Origin: Holacanthus passer
Lineage: Eukaryota; Chordata; Actinopteri; Pomacanthidae
Assembly (NCBI GenBank): GCA_025331565.1
Contig: JAFREQ010000027.1
Location: forward strand, 868,001-932,000
Direction: 5' to 3'
DNA length: 64,000 nt
Every line of letters starts with the position of its first letter. Within the stretch, counting starts at the first letter, position 1. This document shows, piece by piece, positions 1 to 12,638 of this stretch. Made by a program: the position numbers and the translations under genes. Under the pieces are notes generated by a model, which worked only from the letters and a program-made list of their open reading frames with translations, had not been told where the DNA came from and searched no databases.

Positions 1-2023
1 CTAAAGCTCCTTTTATCATCAAACGAAATGGAAATGACTGAACATGAGCAAATGACAAAGTTTCAGTCTTTGCCTTCCTCCCGTCGTCTCTCAGCCCTCG
101 TTTAGTGTTTCTCATGTTTGCTGCGCTGTCTCGCTAACCGCTGTAATGATCCCTCCCTCCACTTTATTCTGATGTGCAGCAGGGCTTTCTGTAATGTGTT
201 TTAAATGCACTGGAGACGACGGCGCGCGCTGATCAAAAATGTAACATACAGAGACGAAACGGGGAGAGATGATGATCGTATTTTGCTTTGAGTGCGATTC
301 GCAAATTATTTATAATAACGAGCTGTTTGTATCTTAAAATTACACGACAAAAGGCAACGAGAGGGAGGATGAAGGGGGAGTTTAAAAGGCGGCTCAGGGT
401 TATTACGGCTAATAACTTTGGGATGTTGTTGATTTGTAACATAATCATGTTGTGAGGGACAGAAAGGGATAAAATGAGCATCTCTGAATAAAAGCAAAGT
501 CAAGGCTTGATCACTGTGTTATACTGCTCTTGTAAATCAGGCAAACACGCACAAAGGATGGAAAGAGAACTGAACTTCAAAAGAGTTCAGAGCATTTTTC
601 TTTTTATTCCAAAGTTGCACAAGTGACGACGACGCAAGTGTCAATTTGTGACGGTAGCAACACACAATAATATTCCGTTTATTTATATATAGATTTAGTT
701 AGTTAGAGCCAAATAGGTCAGAGCTTTTCAGAAACGATGTTTGCTTCGCGACACGTCCAGCTTAGCATTAGCAGCTGTAGGCGTCTCGGTGAATAATGTA
801 ACGAGGCCAAGAAGTGTTTTTTTTTTCTCTGTGACAGACGACACATGCACTAACAACCCTTATTAAAATCCACTGGGTAAAAAAAAAAAGACTTTACAGT
901 TGTTTGCTTCCATGTTGTGTGGAGCGATTAATTGATTCAACACTGACCAAAGCAACACACACTGACAGTCGTGTTTGTTATAGGGCTGGTGAAATGTAAT
1001 GATTATTGTAAATCGGCTTAAAGGATCTATAAGTTAGTGATTAGTGGGTCTGACAGTAAGTCAGTGGCAGAAAAACTGGAACGAGGTTTGCATCACATTC
1101 TCACAAAATACACAACTATCAAGTGAATCAGAGCAACAAATTGATCAGGAATGAAAGAAGAGACGATAGAAAATCCACGATTTCATTTTTCAGCCCTTTC
1201 TCTAATCTTTGCTTTCTTCTGGTCAAGTTCTCATCAATAGTTCCTTCCTCGCTTTTCTGGCTGACCTGCGACTACTGACGCTTTGCAACTATCCTCCATG
1301 GAAACCACTGCTGTACATCATCATCAGAAATCCTATAATTACAGTGACTCATTTGGAGGGCTTGATGACAGGGTGACGGGGTGAGACTTGATATATAGAT
1401 ACAAAGACAGACAGATCAGTTTATAGTCTTTCGAAAACATGATATATTTTTTTTTACTGTATCCTCAAATTTGCAGATTAAAATAAACCCTTAGATGAGA
1501 GTTTTCATCTTTTATTATGACAGACTGTCATTTTGTGAGACAGCTCAATAGGCTGCAGACGTGTGTGTGGAGGGGGGCGGGTGACCCATTTTATTGTGAA
1601 CATCATTAACTAACAATAGCATAATTTTGTGTGGAAACGCGTTCTCAGGGATGCACCAACAAAAACCACTTTATTAGTAGTTCAGTGATCATAAAGCTGC
1701 ACGGTGGGAGGGTGAGACGTTCACTGACCCTTTGTTATTATATAGATATTAAATCATGTGTTTAAAGAACATCTAATGGAAATGTGTGTGCAAAATTTGA
1801 TAAAGCAAAAACTTGTGGATTCACATTAGAATTTAAACAAGATCATTTAAAGGCTGCGTCCTTCACCATCCATGCAGTTTAAATAAAAAGTAGAAATGCA
1901 TGTTTTGTTTTGTTTTTTCCTGCAACATGAACATGAGAGAAACATGAATGATTCCTCCAAATGATAATGAATGGGGCTGCAGAGATGGAGCACTGAAGCC
2001 ATGAATGAACATCCTGTAAATGG
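1..2023. other. Upstream intergenic sequence, no gene seen
   Basis: AT-rich sequence 5' of mtnr1a with no convincing open frame, RNA or transposon. It presumably includes distal promoter sequence, but no motif stands out. Confidence 0.6.
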
Positions 2024-2050
2024 AAAAAAAAAAAAAAAAAAAAAAAAAAA
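2024..2050. repeat. Poly(A) tract upstream of mtnr1a
   Basis: An uninterrupted run of 27 A followed by GAAGAAG. It could be a simple repeat or the tail of a decayed retroelement; no element body is recognisable next to it. Confidence 0.9.
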
Positions 2051-2128
2051 GAAGAAGTAGGACGCTTGCAGAGGCATCAGCCTGCCTTTCCAGCCCTCCA
2101 CCGCCGGGCGACAGTGTTTCTCCCTCGG

Positions 2129-2138
2129 AATAAAAAGG
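2129..2138 (+). promoter_or_regulatory. Possible TATA-like element of mtnr1a
   Basis: The sequence AATAAAAAGG lies about 300 bp upstream of the start codon, in a locally GC-rich stretch. If used, transcription would start near 2160 and the leader would be about 270 nt. This is a motif match only; an upstream start or an extra 5' exon is equally possible. Confidence 0.2.
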
Positions 2139-2164
2139 CGCTCCTCTCCGGGCTCCTGGATCAC

Positions 2165-2332
2165 ATGCTGGGAAGGCTGGAAGTTGCGGCTCCATGGCTC
2201 ACACGAGTACCGACGGAGTGGATGGCGCACGGCTGCAGGGGTGACACCACCGAGAGGGGAACACTTCCACACCTGATCCACGGCGGCTGGGGAAAGTCCA
2301 GGAGGAGGAGGAGGAGGAGGAGGGGGAGGTGA
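2165..2332 (+). CDS. Possible upstream ORF in the mtnr1a leader, 55 codons, Arg-rich end
   Basis: An ATG at 2165 opens a frame of 55 codons ending in TGA at 2330-2332, 99 nt before the receptor ATG. A second in-frame ATG lies at 2221. The last part is encoded by an AGG microsatellite and reads as eight consecutive Arg, then Gly-Arg and stop. It is in a different frame from the receptor. No homology is recognised. Whether it is transcribed depends on the transcription start, which is unknown. If it is in the mRNA it could reduce or condition receptor translation. Confidence 0.3.
   Translation: MLGRLEVAAPWLTRVPTEWMAHGCRGDTTERGTLPHLIHGGWGKSRRRRRRRRGR
2299..2329. repeat. AGG trinucleotide microsatellite
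   Basis: Eight AGG units followed by GGGAGG, in the presumed 5' leader. It encodes the Arg run of the possible upstream ORF and may be length-polymorphic. Confidence 0.9.
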
Positions 2333-2431
2333 TGAAGACGCACAGTGTCCCTCCAAGCTCCAGGCTCCAGGACGCACGGGCGCGTTGAATTTTGGCTCCT
2401 TCTTGGGACAAAAGTTCAGCACCTGAATACA

Positions 2432-2615
2432 ATGATCACAAATGGGTCTCACCTGAACAGCTCCTCGCCGCAAGCAGGTGACGCCGTCCTGAGCCGCCCC
2501 CCCTGGGTGACCACGACCCTGGGCTGCTTCCTCATCTTCACCATCGTGGTGGACATCCTGGGGAACCTGCTCGTCATTTTCTCCGTGTATCGGAACAAGA
2601 AGCTCCGGAACGCAG
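2432..2615 (+). CDS. mtnr1a: Melatonin receptor type 1A, exon 1 (residues 1-61 and first base of codon 62)
   Basis: First coding exon of a class A GPCR that binds melatonin at the plasma membrane and signals mainly through Gi/o. It encodes a short extracellular N-terminus with two N-glycosylation sequons (N4-G-S and N9-S-S), then TM1 (about residues 26-53) with the GN motif at G44-N45, and the start of the first intracellular loop, ending KKLRNA. It ends at 2615 on the consensus donor AG|GTGAGT, phase 1. The start chosen is the ATG at 2432, with A at -3. The frame is open upstream, but the only earlier start-like codon in it is a GTG at 2345, which I reject. Exon 1 with a split Gly after the TM1/loop-1 border is the known gene structure of vertebrate melatonin receptors, and the N-terminal length matches mammalian MT1. 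The teleost paralogue (aa or ab) cannot be decided here. Confidence 0.96.
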
Positions 2616-4898
2616 GTGAGTGCAGGTGTCGGAGGAGGCTGTGCGTAAAGGCGCGCGCCGAAACACGCGTGGCACAGTTTGAAAGCGACAGCGGACTCGT
2701 TCAGGGCGACACAAATGGAGTTTTATGAATGAGAAATGCATTTCGAGGGTGAAACATTGTGGCGTTTGTTTTTTTTTTTAATTTGTGATAGCAACATTTT
2801 TATTCGTGCCATTTTTACGCATCAAATCCAAACCACCACAGCTGCATGTCAGTCATATTATTATAATCTTTTATGACCAGTTCCCCCCCTGATGCATCAC
2901 TTTAACATCACACACACACTCATGCATGCCTCTGAAACTGATCCTATTTTTTTGCACCACAGCTCATTGCAATGGACAGTTCACATCGACCTGGACTTCC
3001 ATAGCCTACTTTTGAAGCAGACATAATTTCACTGACCTCCATCAGAGCAGCTCAGCAAAGCCAGGAGAAACACTATAGCAATTATTGACACAGTGTGAGG
3101 GGGAAGCCCAGCTCTCATCCCAACACTGCTCACACTAATGCTTTACCACACTATTGATGTGCTGGAGATTTAATGACAAGAACAGAATTTTTAATGCATC
3201 ACCAGGTCGACGATGAAACTTGTGCCATATGTGTTTTTAAACTACACACACCACTTCACCCTGAATGTGATTATGATATGGGCTGTGGATGAAATTGTGC
3301 GCCCCCAAGAGTTTGGACAACATTGACACAGCAGTGTTTGTCTTGCTCGCTGAAGGTGGTAAAACGCTCATAATTTAATAGTCAGAAGACAGAGAGCTGC
3401 TGAGGAAAAAAAAAAAAAAAAAAAAACCCAAGAGGCTCCCGTCTCGCTGAGGTGTGCGCACTAACTGGCAGCTACACACATCATGGCTGTCATCATTTGG
3501 AGGCTGTGGTAGGGTGATTTGCTAAACACACTCCTAGCATTTCACTCAGCGCAGAAATGTTGGGGTCAGAATAGATTTCCCTCATGTGGACGCAGAGTCG
3601 ACCCTGTGAGGAATATTAAGCGTCATCCACGAGGATGTGATCGTCTCCTCCTGAGAGTCCTGCGAGCTCTCGTTGCTTTATGATCAGTCAGTATTTGATG
3701 AAGCGCTCGTGCAACTCTGCAAATGTTGCCCTGGATTTATGTCTTTTCGTAGAGCTGCTCCCAAGAAATAGAATTTGTGTCTGAAGCTGAAAATGCATGT
3801 TTGCGATGGTATTACATGTTAAACTGTGGAACAAAGTGTGAGACAAGGTGGAGAGATGAATTTAAGAAACTGCATCTTTGAAGTTGTTCCCTTAATGATG
3901 GATAATCGCATGTAAGGAGGTCACAAAGCAGGCAGTTTGAATTTAATCAAGCTTGTAGTTAACTTATATTTTCTTCCCATGCGACGCTTTAATGTTGCAT
4001 GTGGTTGAGCATTTGCCGTTTATTCATTCAGATCATTGGACAATTTGATTTTCTTTTTGACACGCTGAATTCCAACCAGGCGTCCTGAGGAAAAGTCCAA
4101 CATCTGAGGATCAGAAGGAGCTGATGAAAAAAAAAACCCTCAGCTTAATTGGGTTTTGCAAAACTGTCCGTGACCACCGGCGAGTCCTACGTAGGCCGGT
4201 GACGTGGTTCCCCCAAGTTTTTCATTCAAGCTCTGAAGAGGCGCATGCCTAACTTAAGGCTATTACAATTTCCTTTTCAAAAATCCGTTTGCAAATTGTA
4301 TGCAAATTGCCAGACGTATTGATTGATAGAAAAACTTTTCCATTCATACTTTCGTCACTGTTGGAATGTTTTGATGACGGGTGTTTGGCTGTCTCAATTT
4401 TGCTTCACTGGCTCTTATCTGTGGGGATTTGATGCCACAGATGATTGTCTGAAACCACAAATTTGACTTGGACTGAGCATCAGTGCAAACTTTCAGGAGT
4501 GGGTTTTAACGACCACATTTTCTGTCCACAAAGAATTCAATTTCCTTTGGAGAGATTGAACCATGAGAAGAAAAAAAAAAAACAAGTGGGCATAAATTTT
4601 CTTGGCATGAAGTAAATCTGTTGGAGATTGCGCAGCAGTCCAACGACAAGGGGATAAATTAAATAATGAGTAATGAAATATACTCAGCGGAGAACCTGGC
4701 AGGCTTTACGGCCACATATTGCAGGCAGGAGCTCGGCTGTCTCCGCATGGCCAGACCCTCCGTCAGTGCAGGAAATGGCCAGTGAGTGAGTGAGCGTGAA
4801 GCCAGCAACACATGGTGAGCGGTTTGAGCTGCATGGCTGGATACAGAATCAGTGCTGTGAGCTCAGATAGGTGCCAATAAATCATCTTTAATGTGCAA
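2616..4898. other. Intron 1 stretch without recognised features
   Basis: Unique-looking intronic sequence apart from the A-run at 3406-3426 and shorter A/T runs. Confidence 0.55.
3406..3426. repeat. Poly(A) tract
   Basis: A run of 21 A in intron 1. No retroelement body is recognised beside it. Confidence 0.9.
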
Positions 4899-5270
4899 GC
4901 CTAATTCCAGAGAAGTTGGGATTCTGTGTAAAATGCAAACAAAAACAGGATTCAGTGATATGCAAATCCTGTCCTGTGCTATTAGATCCAGTATGGCTGC
5001 AACACTTCCTACAAAAGTTGTGACAGAGGTTTGTTTACCCCTTTTCTTTTAACAACACTCAGTAAGTGTTTGGGAACTGAGGACACCAATTGTTGAAGTT
5101 CTGAAAGTGAAATTCTTTCCCATTGTTGCTTGATGTAGGACTTAAATCTGGGGTCTCCATTGTCTTATTTGACCTTGCCGTTGTCCCACGTTTTCGATGG
5201 GAGACAGGTCTGGATTCACGCATGTCTCGCTGCATGGTGTCAGATTTGTCATAGAGCACGATCACACACG
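4899..5270 (-). mobile_element. Tc1-like transposon fragment (terminal repeat and transposase C-terminus)
   Basis: It starts with the terminal sequence CTAATTCCAGAGAAGTTGGG, which matches the ends of a Tc1/mariner family common in fish as I recall it. Inside, on the - strand, decayed coding sequence for the transposase C-terminus is visible (GKEFHFQNFNNWCPQFPNTY and, in another frame, METPDL). Frameshifts are present and the interior end near 5265 is truncated. The family assignment rests on recall of fish Tc1-like sequences. Confidence 0.6.
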
Positions 5271-7731
5271 CTCACAAGCAAATTATATTATTTCACACAC
5301 AGGTGGCATTAGGTTTTGTCGCGCTGTGACGTCATTAACATGATGTCATTTGTACCGTTTTGCCAGCCTTTGCCTTGTGAACACCACGATCCTACACCAC
5401 TAGTGTTTAGATTTAACTGGTCATCTGTTTCCGTGTCTATCGTTCATGCAAATCAGAATCCAAGCGTTGGATGGCTGGACCTCAGCGTGTCGCCGCCATC
5501 GTCCCGTCCACTTCAACTCCAAACTTGTTGTCAGGACTCAGTTGTTAGAAATGAGAAGCCCGTGGACAAACTGTCCGTCTGCTGTTCAGATAAGAGACGC
5601 TGTCATGAAGGAACAGTTGGCTTGAGTGGGACATTAGCTCAGTGAATATCATGTGAGATGGTTTCATGTAGATTTTTATGTATAGAACCTGATATCTGTT
5701 CCTGTGTGAATGCTGACACGGCGTCTTTTCATCCTGCAGACGGTGTCCTTCTGATACTCTTTGCCTCTCTGCTGCGTGTGAACCTGATCCATACGCTGTG
5801 TGTGTTGTACGTCAGAGAAGACAATGCACTGATTTGACGTGTTTAAAAAAAGGGGGTTAACATTTGAATTTTTAAGCACGGTGGCAGATGGGAAATCTGA
5901 GCTGAACCTTGATGGCCAGCAACGATGGCATCAGCCTCTTTTCCACTCGTGTGTTGTCAGCTCGAGTTAGTGAATGAGAAGAAAAGAGAGGTGTCATTTT
6001 TTTTTTGAGACGTCTGCAGAAAATCAGTCTTATTTGTGTCACACCACCTCTGTTTTATTCATCCTGATTGTTCTCGAGGCAGAAAAACCTGACAGCTTCG
6101 ACGCAGGAGGTTGAGTCAGAGACTTACCTACTGTACAGTTCGCAGTGGTCTGAAGTGACAGACTGATGCCTCGGTGAGATCTGAGCTCCACGTTGTTGTG
6201 CGTGACATCGAGTTTATCCTTCTTCAGATTTGCGTGACTTGGCTGCGTGCCGGCAGAATGTTATTTCCGATCGTTCATTGCACCTCTGGTATCTGCTACA
6301 GTATTATTGTTCTCAGTGTAATGAATATTTTGAGGCATTAATGCAGAATTAAGTGGTATTTGCGTGTGTCTCCAATTAAAATGAACATTTTAGGTTTCTA
6401 AATATCCATTGGCTTTGTTTGGAGATCCTGAACGGAAATTGGCTCAGCGCTGCGGAGCTTAATAAAGAGATGACTGCGAAAAGAAAACAAATCCCCTTCT
6501 GTGGATGTTGTACAGTAGACGGCGGTTTCACAGCTTCCTGTTTCATTTTCATCATGAGGGGAGCTTTATGAATGACTTGTTTTGTGAGAAACTGTAATTC
6601 TTTACATGGCTTTATAAGGCCGCAAGTATCTGTACCAAGAGTGCACGAGTGTTATTGAACTGGGGAGCAACCAGTTTCTTGGGTTCAAGAAGGGTGATGC
6701 TGGAAAAGAGCTTAAAGACAGAACGTACTCAGGTCTCTTAAAGATAAATCCTTTTTTATTTAATTAAAAAGTTCTGTCTGCTGATAATGTTCCACTTGCA
6801 CCTCATACACCTGAGTTACATCATGGTTTTCTATAGGCATCCTCACTTCACTTCTCCAGCAATCAGTTCCTCGGCTCACGCTGTGTTCAGGAACCGCCTG
6901 CACAACAGCGCGCTTGAAAGGCTGTGTTTACCGCTCATTGTCTGAATCTGAAGCTGTGTGTTCCCTCCATGGCCAAACACCAGTTCAGAAACCTTTTATT
7001 GTAAAGATAAAGAAGTCAGGAACACGGAGAGGACACGTGTCTTTTACAAGGTGACGGCACCGTTGAGCTGCATAATGTCTCCTCGTCGATATCGGGTGGC
7101 TGTATCATGTGTTCCCACCGCCGACAACAAGGCCGCCTCTCTGTGAACCCCGCTGTGCCCCCCTTGGCTTGCGCCGCTACAGTTTCACCCACAGCGAGTG
7201 TTGAGTGCAGGCCGACTGTGGCTCGGAAGTTTAACTGCTCTCATTTCGCGAGAGCTGAATGGTTTATTTGCCACATCACGATCATGTGTTTTCCAGAGTG
7301 AAGCTTTAAAATGTGGAAATGTGTTTCATCAAGCAGAGGATGGTGAACTTCATCCATCACCCTGGACTCAAAAACTTGCTGATTGTTACTTCACTTGGAT
7401 GTTTGAGCTTCACTGTGCAGAATGATGTAGGTGCAGAGTTTGACTTGAGTTCTTTGTAATCCTTAATATTTGAGTCCAGGTTGATTTGGTGCCAGTTGAA
7501 AGCTGTTAATGTGAAGTTGTGACAGTCCAACGTTCTGTTTGCTTTAGCAGTGACTTATTAGAAGGTGTGACACAGTGTAAAGACAATGAACAGCAAACAG
7601 GGAGGCTGATATTCAATGAAACATTACAGTAACACTTGATTACATGCGTCCTGTCAGTCCTTCATCCAGCAGGCGAATGGCGGACTCCGCCACCAACAAC
7701 TCAGCTACTATAGAAGGTTGTAATGACTCAA

Positions 7732-7763
7732 TGTAAATAAATGTAATGTAATGTAATGTAAAT
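7732..7763. repeat. TAATG-type microsatellite
   Basis: Several copies of the pentamer TAATG following related TAAATAAATG sequence. Confidence 0.8.
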
Positions 7764-9225
7764 ATTGAATGGCTGTTGCAGTAAATGCAGACCATAAATA
7801 GCATCGAATACAGGGTTTGATGTCATGCAAATCGTAAAGATCATAACTTTAAAATGTTTACATGAAAGTGTGAATTTGTGGCCTCGCAACTAGTTTGGAA
7901 GCAAATCATAATTCATTTTGCAGGAGTGTGATGTGGAAACTTCAGACCTTCATATATATTGAGAATTAACAAATTAGGAGACGTCTTGTGTCCAGGAGTT
8001 AAACTTTTGAAATGAAAAACATTTGTATACTCAGTCTAGAAGAAGGAGCCAATGTAATGTTGAACAAGCTAATCAAACTTTTTTTGTGGGAAAAGCAAAG
8101 CAAAGCTACTTTATATGTCATAAAACACATCTGGTAGAGAATCTTTAAAGTTGCTCCTTTGTGTCTGAGACAGACTCAGCTTTTCTGCAGAGGAGTTCAA
8201 GTGGGCCTCAGAGCTTCAGTTTTGAAAGGGGCCCTCCATGACTGAAAGGCCACAGGTTATAGAGAGTCCGCCTGTGAGCTGAAGTTGACATAAGAGGTAC
8301 TGCCCTGAATCGGCTCTGTTTTTTACCGGCACACTATCAGATTCTGCTGCTGATAAAACAAACACAACCTCAGAGCAGTCGCATACTTTTCATCGTGATT
8401 GAAATATCGGAGTGTTTCTCCTCGTTGTAATTTGAAGAAAAACACAAGGTGATGCAAACATTTAACATAAAACAACTTCATTTAATGAAATCCCATATCT
8501 GCCTGATACCGTCCTTCCGCTCCTTCTGTTCTCCAGCAGATATGCGAAGGCGAAGTCGCAGCTGCTCTCTGGGTTTGTCAGTTTCTGCCGTGATCGCCGT
8601 GATAAGCGTCGCAGTACGTCGGAGCGGCTTAACGGTATCACCGCTGAGAGAAAAGGGGCTCGGTGGGTGAAAAACAAGGACTAATTGGGGGCCCACAACA
8701 GCCGGCAGGTCATGACTTTGCAATTAATTTATAGGTTGCCCCGGCTGAATAAATGAACATTGAGTGGGAGAGGATAAGGATCTCCTTATTTTACTCATGA
8801 GGCACTTAACTCCCAGCTATAGATTAGTTAATGCCCCTGCTGTCAGCCAGGACACGAAAAAAAAGGAGCGCCTGCGAGCGCCCCCCCCCTCCCAAGGCTC
8901 CTTCGCACCTGATAACTTCCAGTCAGCATTAACCGTTTCCTCCACTGCTCCTGCGTGTCCTCAAACACGTGAAAGACTTCGTACCTTTTCATTAATTACA
9001 CCCAACTTGCGTATCTGCTTTGCACAGATTTCCTGTCAGAGGGCTTTTTGGCTCTCATAAGGATTAAAACTCCAACATCAGATCACACACAGATCTAATT
9101 AGGTAGCAGATATATATGCACGGCTCCGCTGCTGGGACCGCGTGCACGATGTTATCGCTGTTTGTGTTGCCAACCTTGCCTGGCTTGTTTGCCGCCTGCC
9201 TTTTACTATTAGACACAGCGATAGA

Positions 9226-9248
9226 GAGCGAGCGAGCGAGCGAGCGAG
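9226..9248. repeat. GAGC tetranucleotide microsatellite
   Basis: About five and a half GAGC units in intron 1. Confidence 0.9.
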
Positions 9249-10264
9249 AGCAGTTCACAACAGTACATGATAGTGGAGATAAAGAGCAGCAGACCGGTGC
9301 GAGGCTGCCATACAAAGCAGACATACAGTGAAAGAGACACTGAAGACGCTGAATTTCACCGCTTCAGTCACATGAGTTTGTTGCTCCTGCTTTAGGCGAC
9401 TGGGTTTGTGTTTCTGTAATATTAATAGCAACAATCATGAGGAATCGCTCTGCAGAAAACTTTTCTCTATCTCACTCCTTTCGGTCTTGGCAGGTGCCGC
9501 CTCATCCTGCTGGGCTCAGGCCTCTTTCCAGGGTCGTCTGAGAAAGAAAAATTGACCCAGCAAGTGCTCATTTGACTCGGGCCGCTCTTCACAAGGTGCC
9601 ACAGCTTCTAGACGATTTCACCATTTTCTAATATTTGCAGGATTATCTGTGCACACAAAGCCCGCCCGCAGTAATCCATTCTGTATATATGATTTGCATC
9701 TGCTGTAAGAGAAGAACACAGGCTGTGGTTTTTTTTTTTCCTCCTCTGAGAAAACACCTTTCTGTTTCTTTCTTTTTCTGGTTTGCATTCTGCGTTTCAC
9801 ATTCCTCTCGCCAAGTTTGGCGCCTCATCTCGGTCTCCCACCTCCTTTGTACTCCTCCTCCTCCCAAGCACTCTCACACACAAACACTGGATTTTTTTTT
9901 TTTATTATTATTAATTTTTGTTATTTTCACTTAAATTTGACCTTCCAGGCTTCATATTCCATGACACCTTGTCTGTTTGCATCACTCCGATCCAACAGCC
10001 CCCACCGTTCTCCGAGGATGTTATGTTGTCAGACAGCGTACCTGTGGAGGAATTCTGCCAATAGCGCTTTGCGTCAAGCCAGTCAGGCAATAAGACGGTT
10101 ATCACACGAACCCGGTGTATTCCAGGTGATATAATGGCCAAGCGGGCAAAATGAATTAAGCTTGTTATTTTGATGAGTGTGAAACAATGACCAGCCTGAC
10201 ATGGTCGAATTTAACAAGAGCGGGCGTCTGGCGTCTGGTCTTCTCCTCTGCAACCCGGTCTGTC

Positions 10265-10290
10265 TCTGTCTGTCTGTCTGTCTGTCTGTC
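10265..10290. repeat. TCTG tetranucleotide microsatellite
   Basis: Six or more TCTG units. Confidence 0.9.
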
Positions 10291-10633
10291 TCACACACTC
10301 ACAAAGGAGAGTGTGTTTTCACTTCAGAAGAAGGACATAATGAGTCTGTGAATACTTAGACATACAAGAGAGCATATTTGCAGCCATTTAAGATTCCATC
10401 CCTCCCACTCCAGCCGCCCTCCCCTCCTCTCTCCCCGTGCTATTTTTAATCATTTACAATATTATACAGTGAAAACTTCTTTCTGCTTGATGGGAGCTCG
10501 GGATGACGCACATGGGAAGCTTAAGGCGGTGAGATCAAGTAAAACCTAATGCTCATCCGAGGGGAACTGTGCATAACACATGCATACTGTAGAGCGCTTA
10601 CTGTAGAGCGGCAACGATTCGATTACACACACA

Positions 10634-10890
10634 GGAGAGGCGGCGGGAGCTCAGAGGTTAGAGATGCTGGCTGGTGATGAGAGGGGTGCCGGTTTGAATC
10701 CCGGTTGAGAGAATCAGATCAGGGAAGAGACTCTCCTCTGCGTTCAAGGTGCCCTTGAACGAAGCACTTAGTCCTCCATTGCTACTCGGTGGCCGACAGT
10801 GGAAGACTGTGGTCGGACTCGGCGGCTTCCAGCTGTGAACGCGTCAGATTGTATGACTGTTAAAACAGGGATGGAAAAAAAGAGAAACAT
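10634..10890 (+). mobile_element. tRNA-derived SINE-like element
   Basis: It contains a box A-like stretch (GAGCTCAGAGGTTAGAG, 10648-10664) and a box B (GGTTTGAATCC, 10691-10701) at tRNA spacing. A SINE-type body with CCTTGAACGAAGCACTTA follows, then an A-rich end near 10875. Many fish tRNA SINEs share a similar CTTGAGCAAGGCACTTA block. The exact family is not assigned. Confidence 0.6.
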
Positions 10891-12638
10891 GCAGGGTCAG
10901 TCAATCCTGAGATAGAAATGTGGGACAAACACACACGAGCTGACCTCATGTCTCCCCTCTTATCTCTGTCCATTTTGTTATTTAATCATTAATGGGTCGA
11001 AAAACAGGGCACATAACAAGCAAGCAGCTCAATCAGAAAACGCCGTCGCCCTCCACAAGCCGACAGGGGGAGGGGGGTTCAGTTGAATGGCATGTAATGA
11101 TGATTATTATGGCAGACACATGAATGCCACTTGATGTAACCCTATGAATGCCGTCCCATTCAGCCTCAGCAGACCCCTGCGTCACGGTTCAGACGCAGCA
11201 CCGCGCTGCCCTCGACACTCGCCGGATGACTGCACCAGTATGACAGTAACAATTTTAGCAACTTCTAAGCAAAGACGTGAAGGCATAACGTTCTAATTAT
11301 AGTCCTGAGGTTAGAGAGGTGCATGTTGTCTTTGTAAAATTAGTAACAAGGCTCCAACAAAGCCAAGTTTAAAATAGAGAAAACAACAGGTCTTTGTTTG
11401 ATATTATGTCCTAATTTTGGAGCCCATGTGCCCATGAAAAGATGAAAGTTTTGTTGTAAAGAGATACAGAAAATAAACTGAGTCAAACCCATAAACGTTA
11501 AGGCACGTACTGTTTGTTCCTTCAGTCCGCACAAGGCGAGATTCATCCCCGAGTTTCCTCTGAAACTTTCTATGAAACACTGCATTGTGTAATGATCAGG
11601 AGCAAGAAATGTTTTCGTGGAACTGACTGAGTCCACATAAAAGTGAAGTACACAAGATGTTAATCTTAGCAGTCTTCAGTAAATGGGAAATAATTGGCAA
11701 TTTGATTCATCTTAAAAAACACATCGCTGAAGAATTTCCTTCATTTCCTTGATCGTAAACAGTCTTTAATTGATACTGTAAATCAATATTTGTTTATTTT
11801 TACAAGGATCTTGTAAATTAGGTTATTAAAGCTGCTCTATAATCAATATTTTTATATTACTGATTGATCAAACGACTGCGTGTAATGTGGAAGCTGTGAC
11901 GAGCCCACGGAGACTTATCACCTGACTCTGCCTTTCCCTTTAGCTCTAAGTAGCTTTGCAGTGACTCTTGTTTTAGTTTTACAGCCTGTAACTTTACGGT
12001 TTTGCTTCACTCTCACTGCTCTCATCAGCATTACGTCCATCAGCAGGCAGATATATGTTACCTAGATAAGCTAAAACTGGTCCATAGTATGTGGATGTGT
12101 TGGTCAGACTCTGAAGTGCATGTGTCCGTGCACTCCACTCCTCGGTTGTGTAGTGATTTGTTGTTATCCAACAGCCAGTCCTGTCATTAACTGCTTGTTT
12201 GAGAAATCGGTCACTCATCCGTTTAATTCAGTCTAATCAACAATGAATATTTCCATTATTAGTTCTCGATTATGCAGCAAGAGTCCAATTTAATTTCTCT
12301 TTGTCTCTGTTTTGCATCACTTCAGATCACTTAACTCAATATTCACTTTATGTAACTGACATGTAAAGACGTAATTTCTTCCACTAGGGTCTCTCAATCA
12401 AAACAGAGAAAACAAAAGACGTAGCGGGACGGCGTGATCTAACGTGGGATCGTGGAAGTGTTGTCTTTGTCAAACAGCCACCATTTCTGATGAAAATCTA
12501 TCTGATGGGACTGAGGCAGAAATGTTCACAGACAATATAATGTATAAAGTTTTATTCACGTTAATCATGTTCACCAACTTCCTGTTTCACTGCTGACAGG
12601 CGACCAAATGATACACCCCAGTACCTTGAATAAAATGA
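10891..12638. other. Intron 1 stretch around a partial dispersed repeat
   Basis: Apart from the repeat copy at 11823-12035, nothing recognisable; mostly AT-rich unique sequence. Confidence 0.5.
11823..12035 (-). repeat. Dispersed ~0.35-kb repeat, partial copy
   Basis: It begins TTATTAAAGCTGC and continues through TTTTTATATTACTGATTGATC, then reads (reverse) the GAGAGCAGTGAGAGTGAAGC / ACCGTAAAGTTACAG block. The same blocks occur in the copies at 17963, 36085 and 62550. The end carrying the CTCF-like motif is absent here. Confidence 0.55.

Larger units (their letters stand above)
5271..10633. other. Intron 1 stretch; microsatellites and a TAAT-rich block
   Basis: No exon or element recognised. 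The block 8670-8850 is non-repetitive with clustered TAATT-type sites and may be regulatory (see findings). Simple repeats lie at 7732, 9226 and 10265. Confidence 0.5.

Noticed and set aside
2345..2431. In-frame extension of mtnr1a upstream of the ATG (29 extra codons)
   Set aside because: The first codon is GTG, not ATG. The ATG at 2432 has A at -3 and gives exactly the MT1 length of 350 residues.
1847..2473. Long - strand frames with poly-Phe, poly-Pro and poly-Ser
   Set aside because: They are translations of the poly(A) run and the AGG microsatellite and overlap mtnr1a exon 1 in antisense.
8966..8971. CACGTG E-box (another at 34340-34345) as clock-control sites of the receptor
   Set aside because: Six-base motifs are expected by chance many times in 64 kb, and neither is near the promoter.
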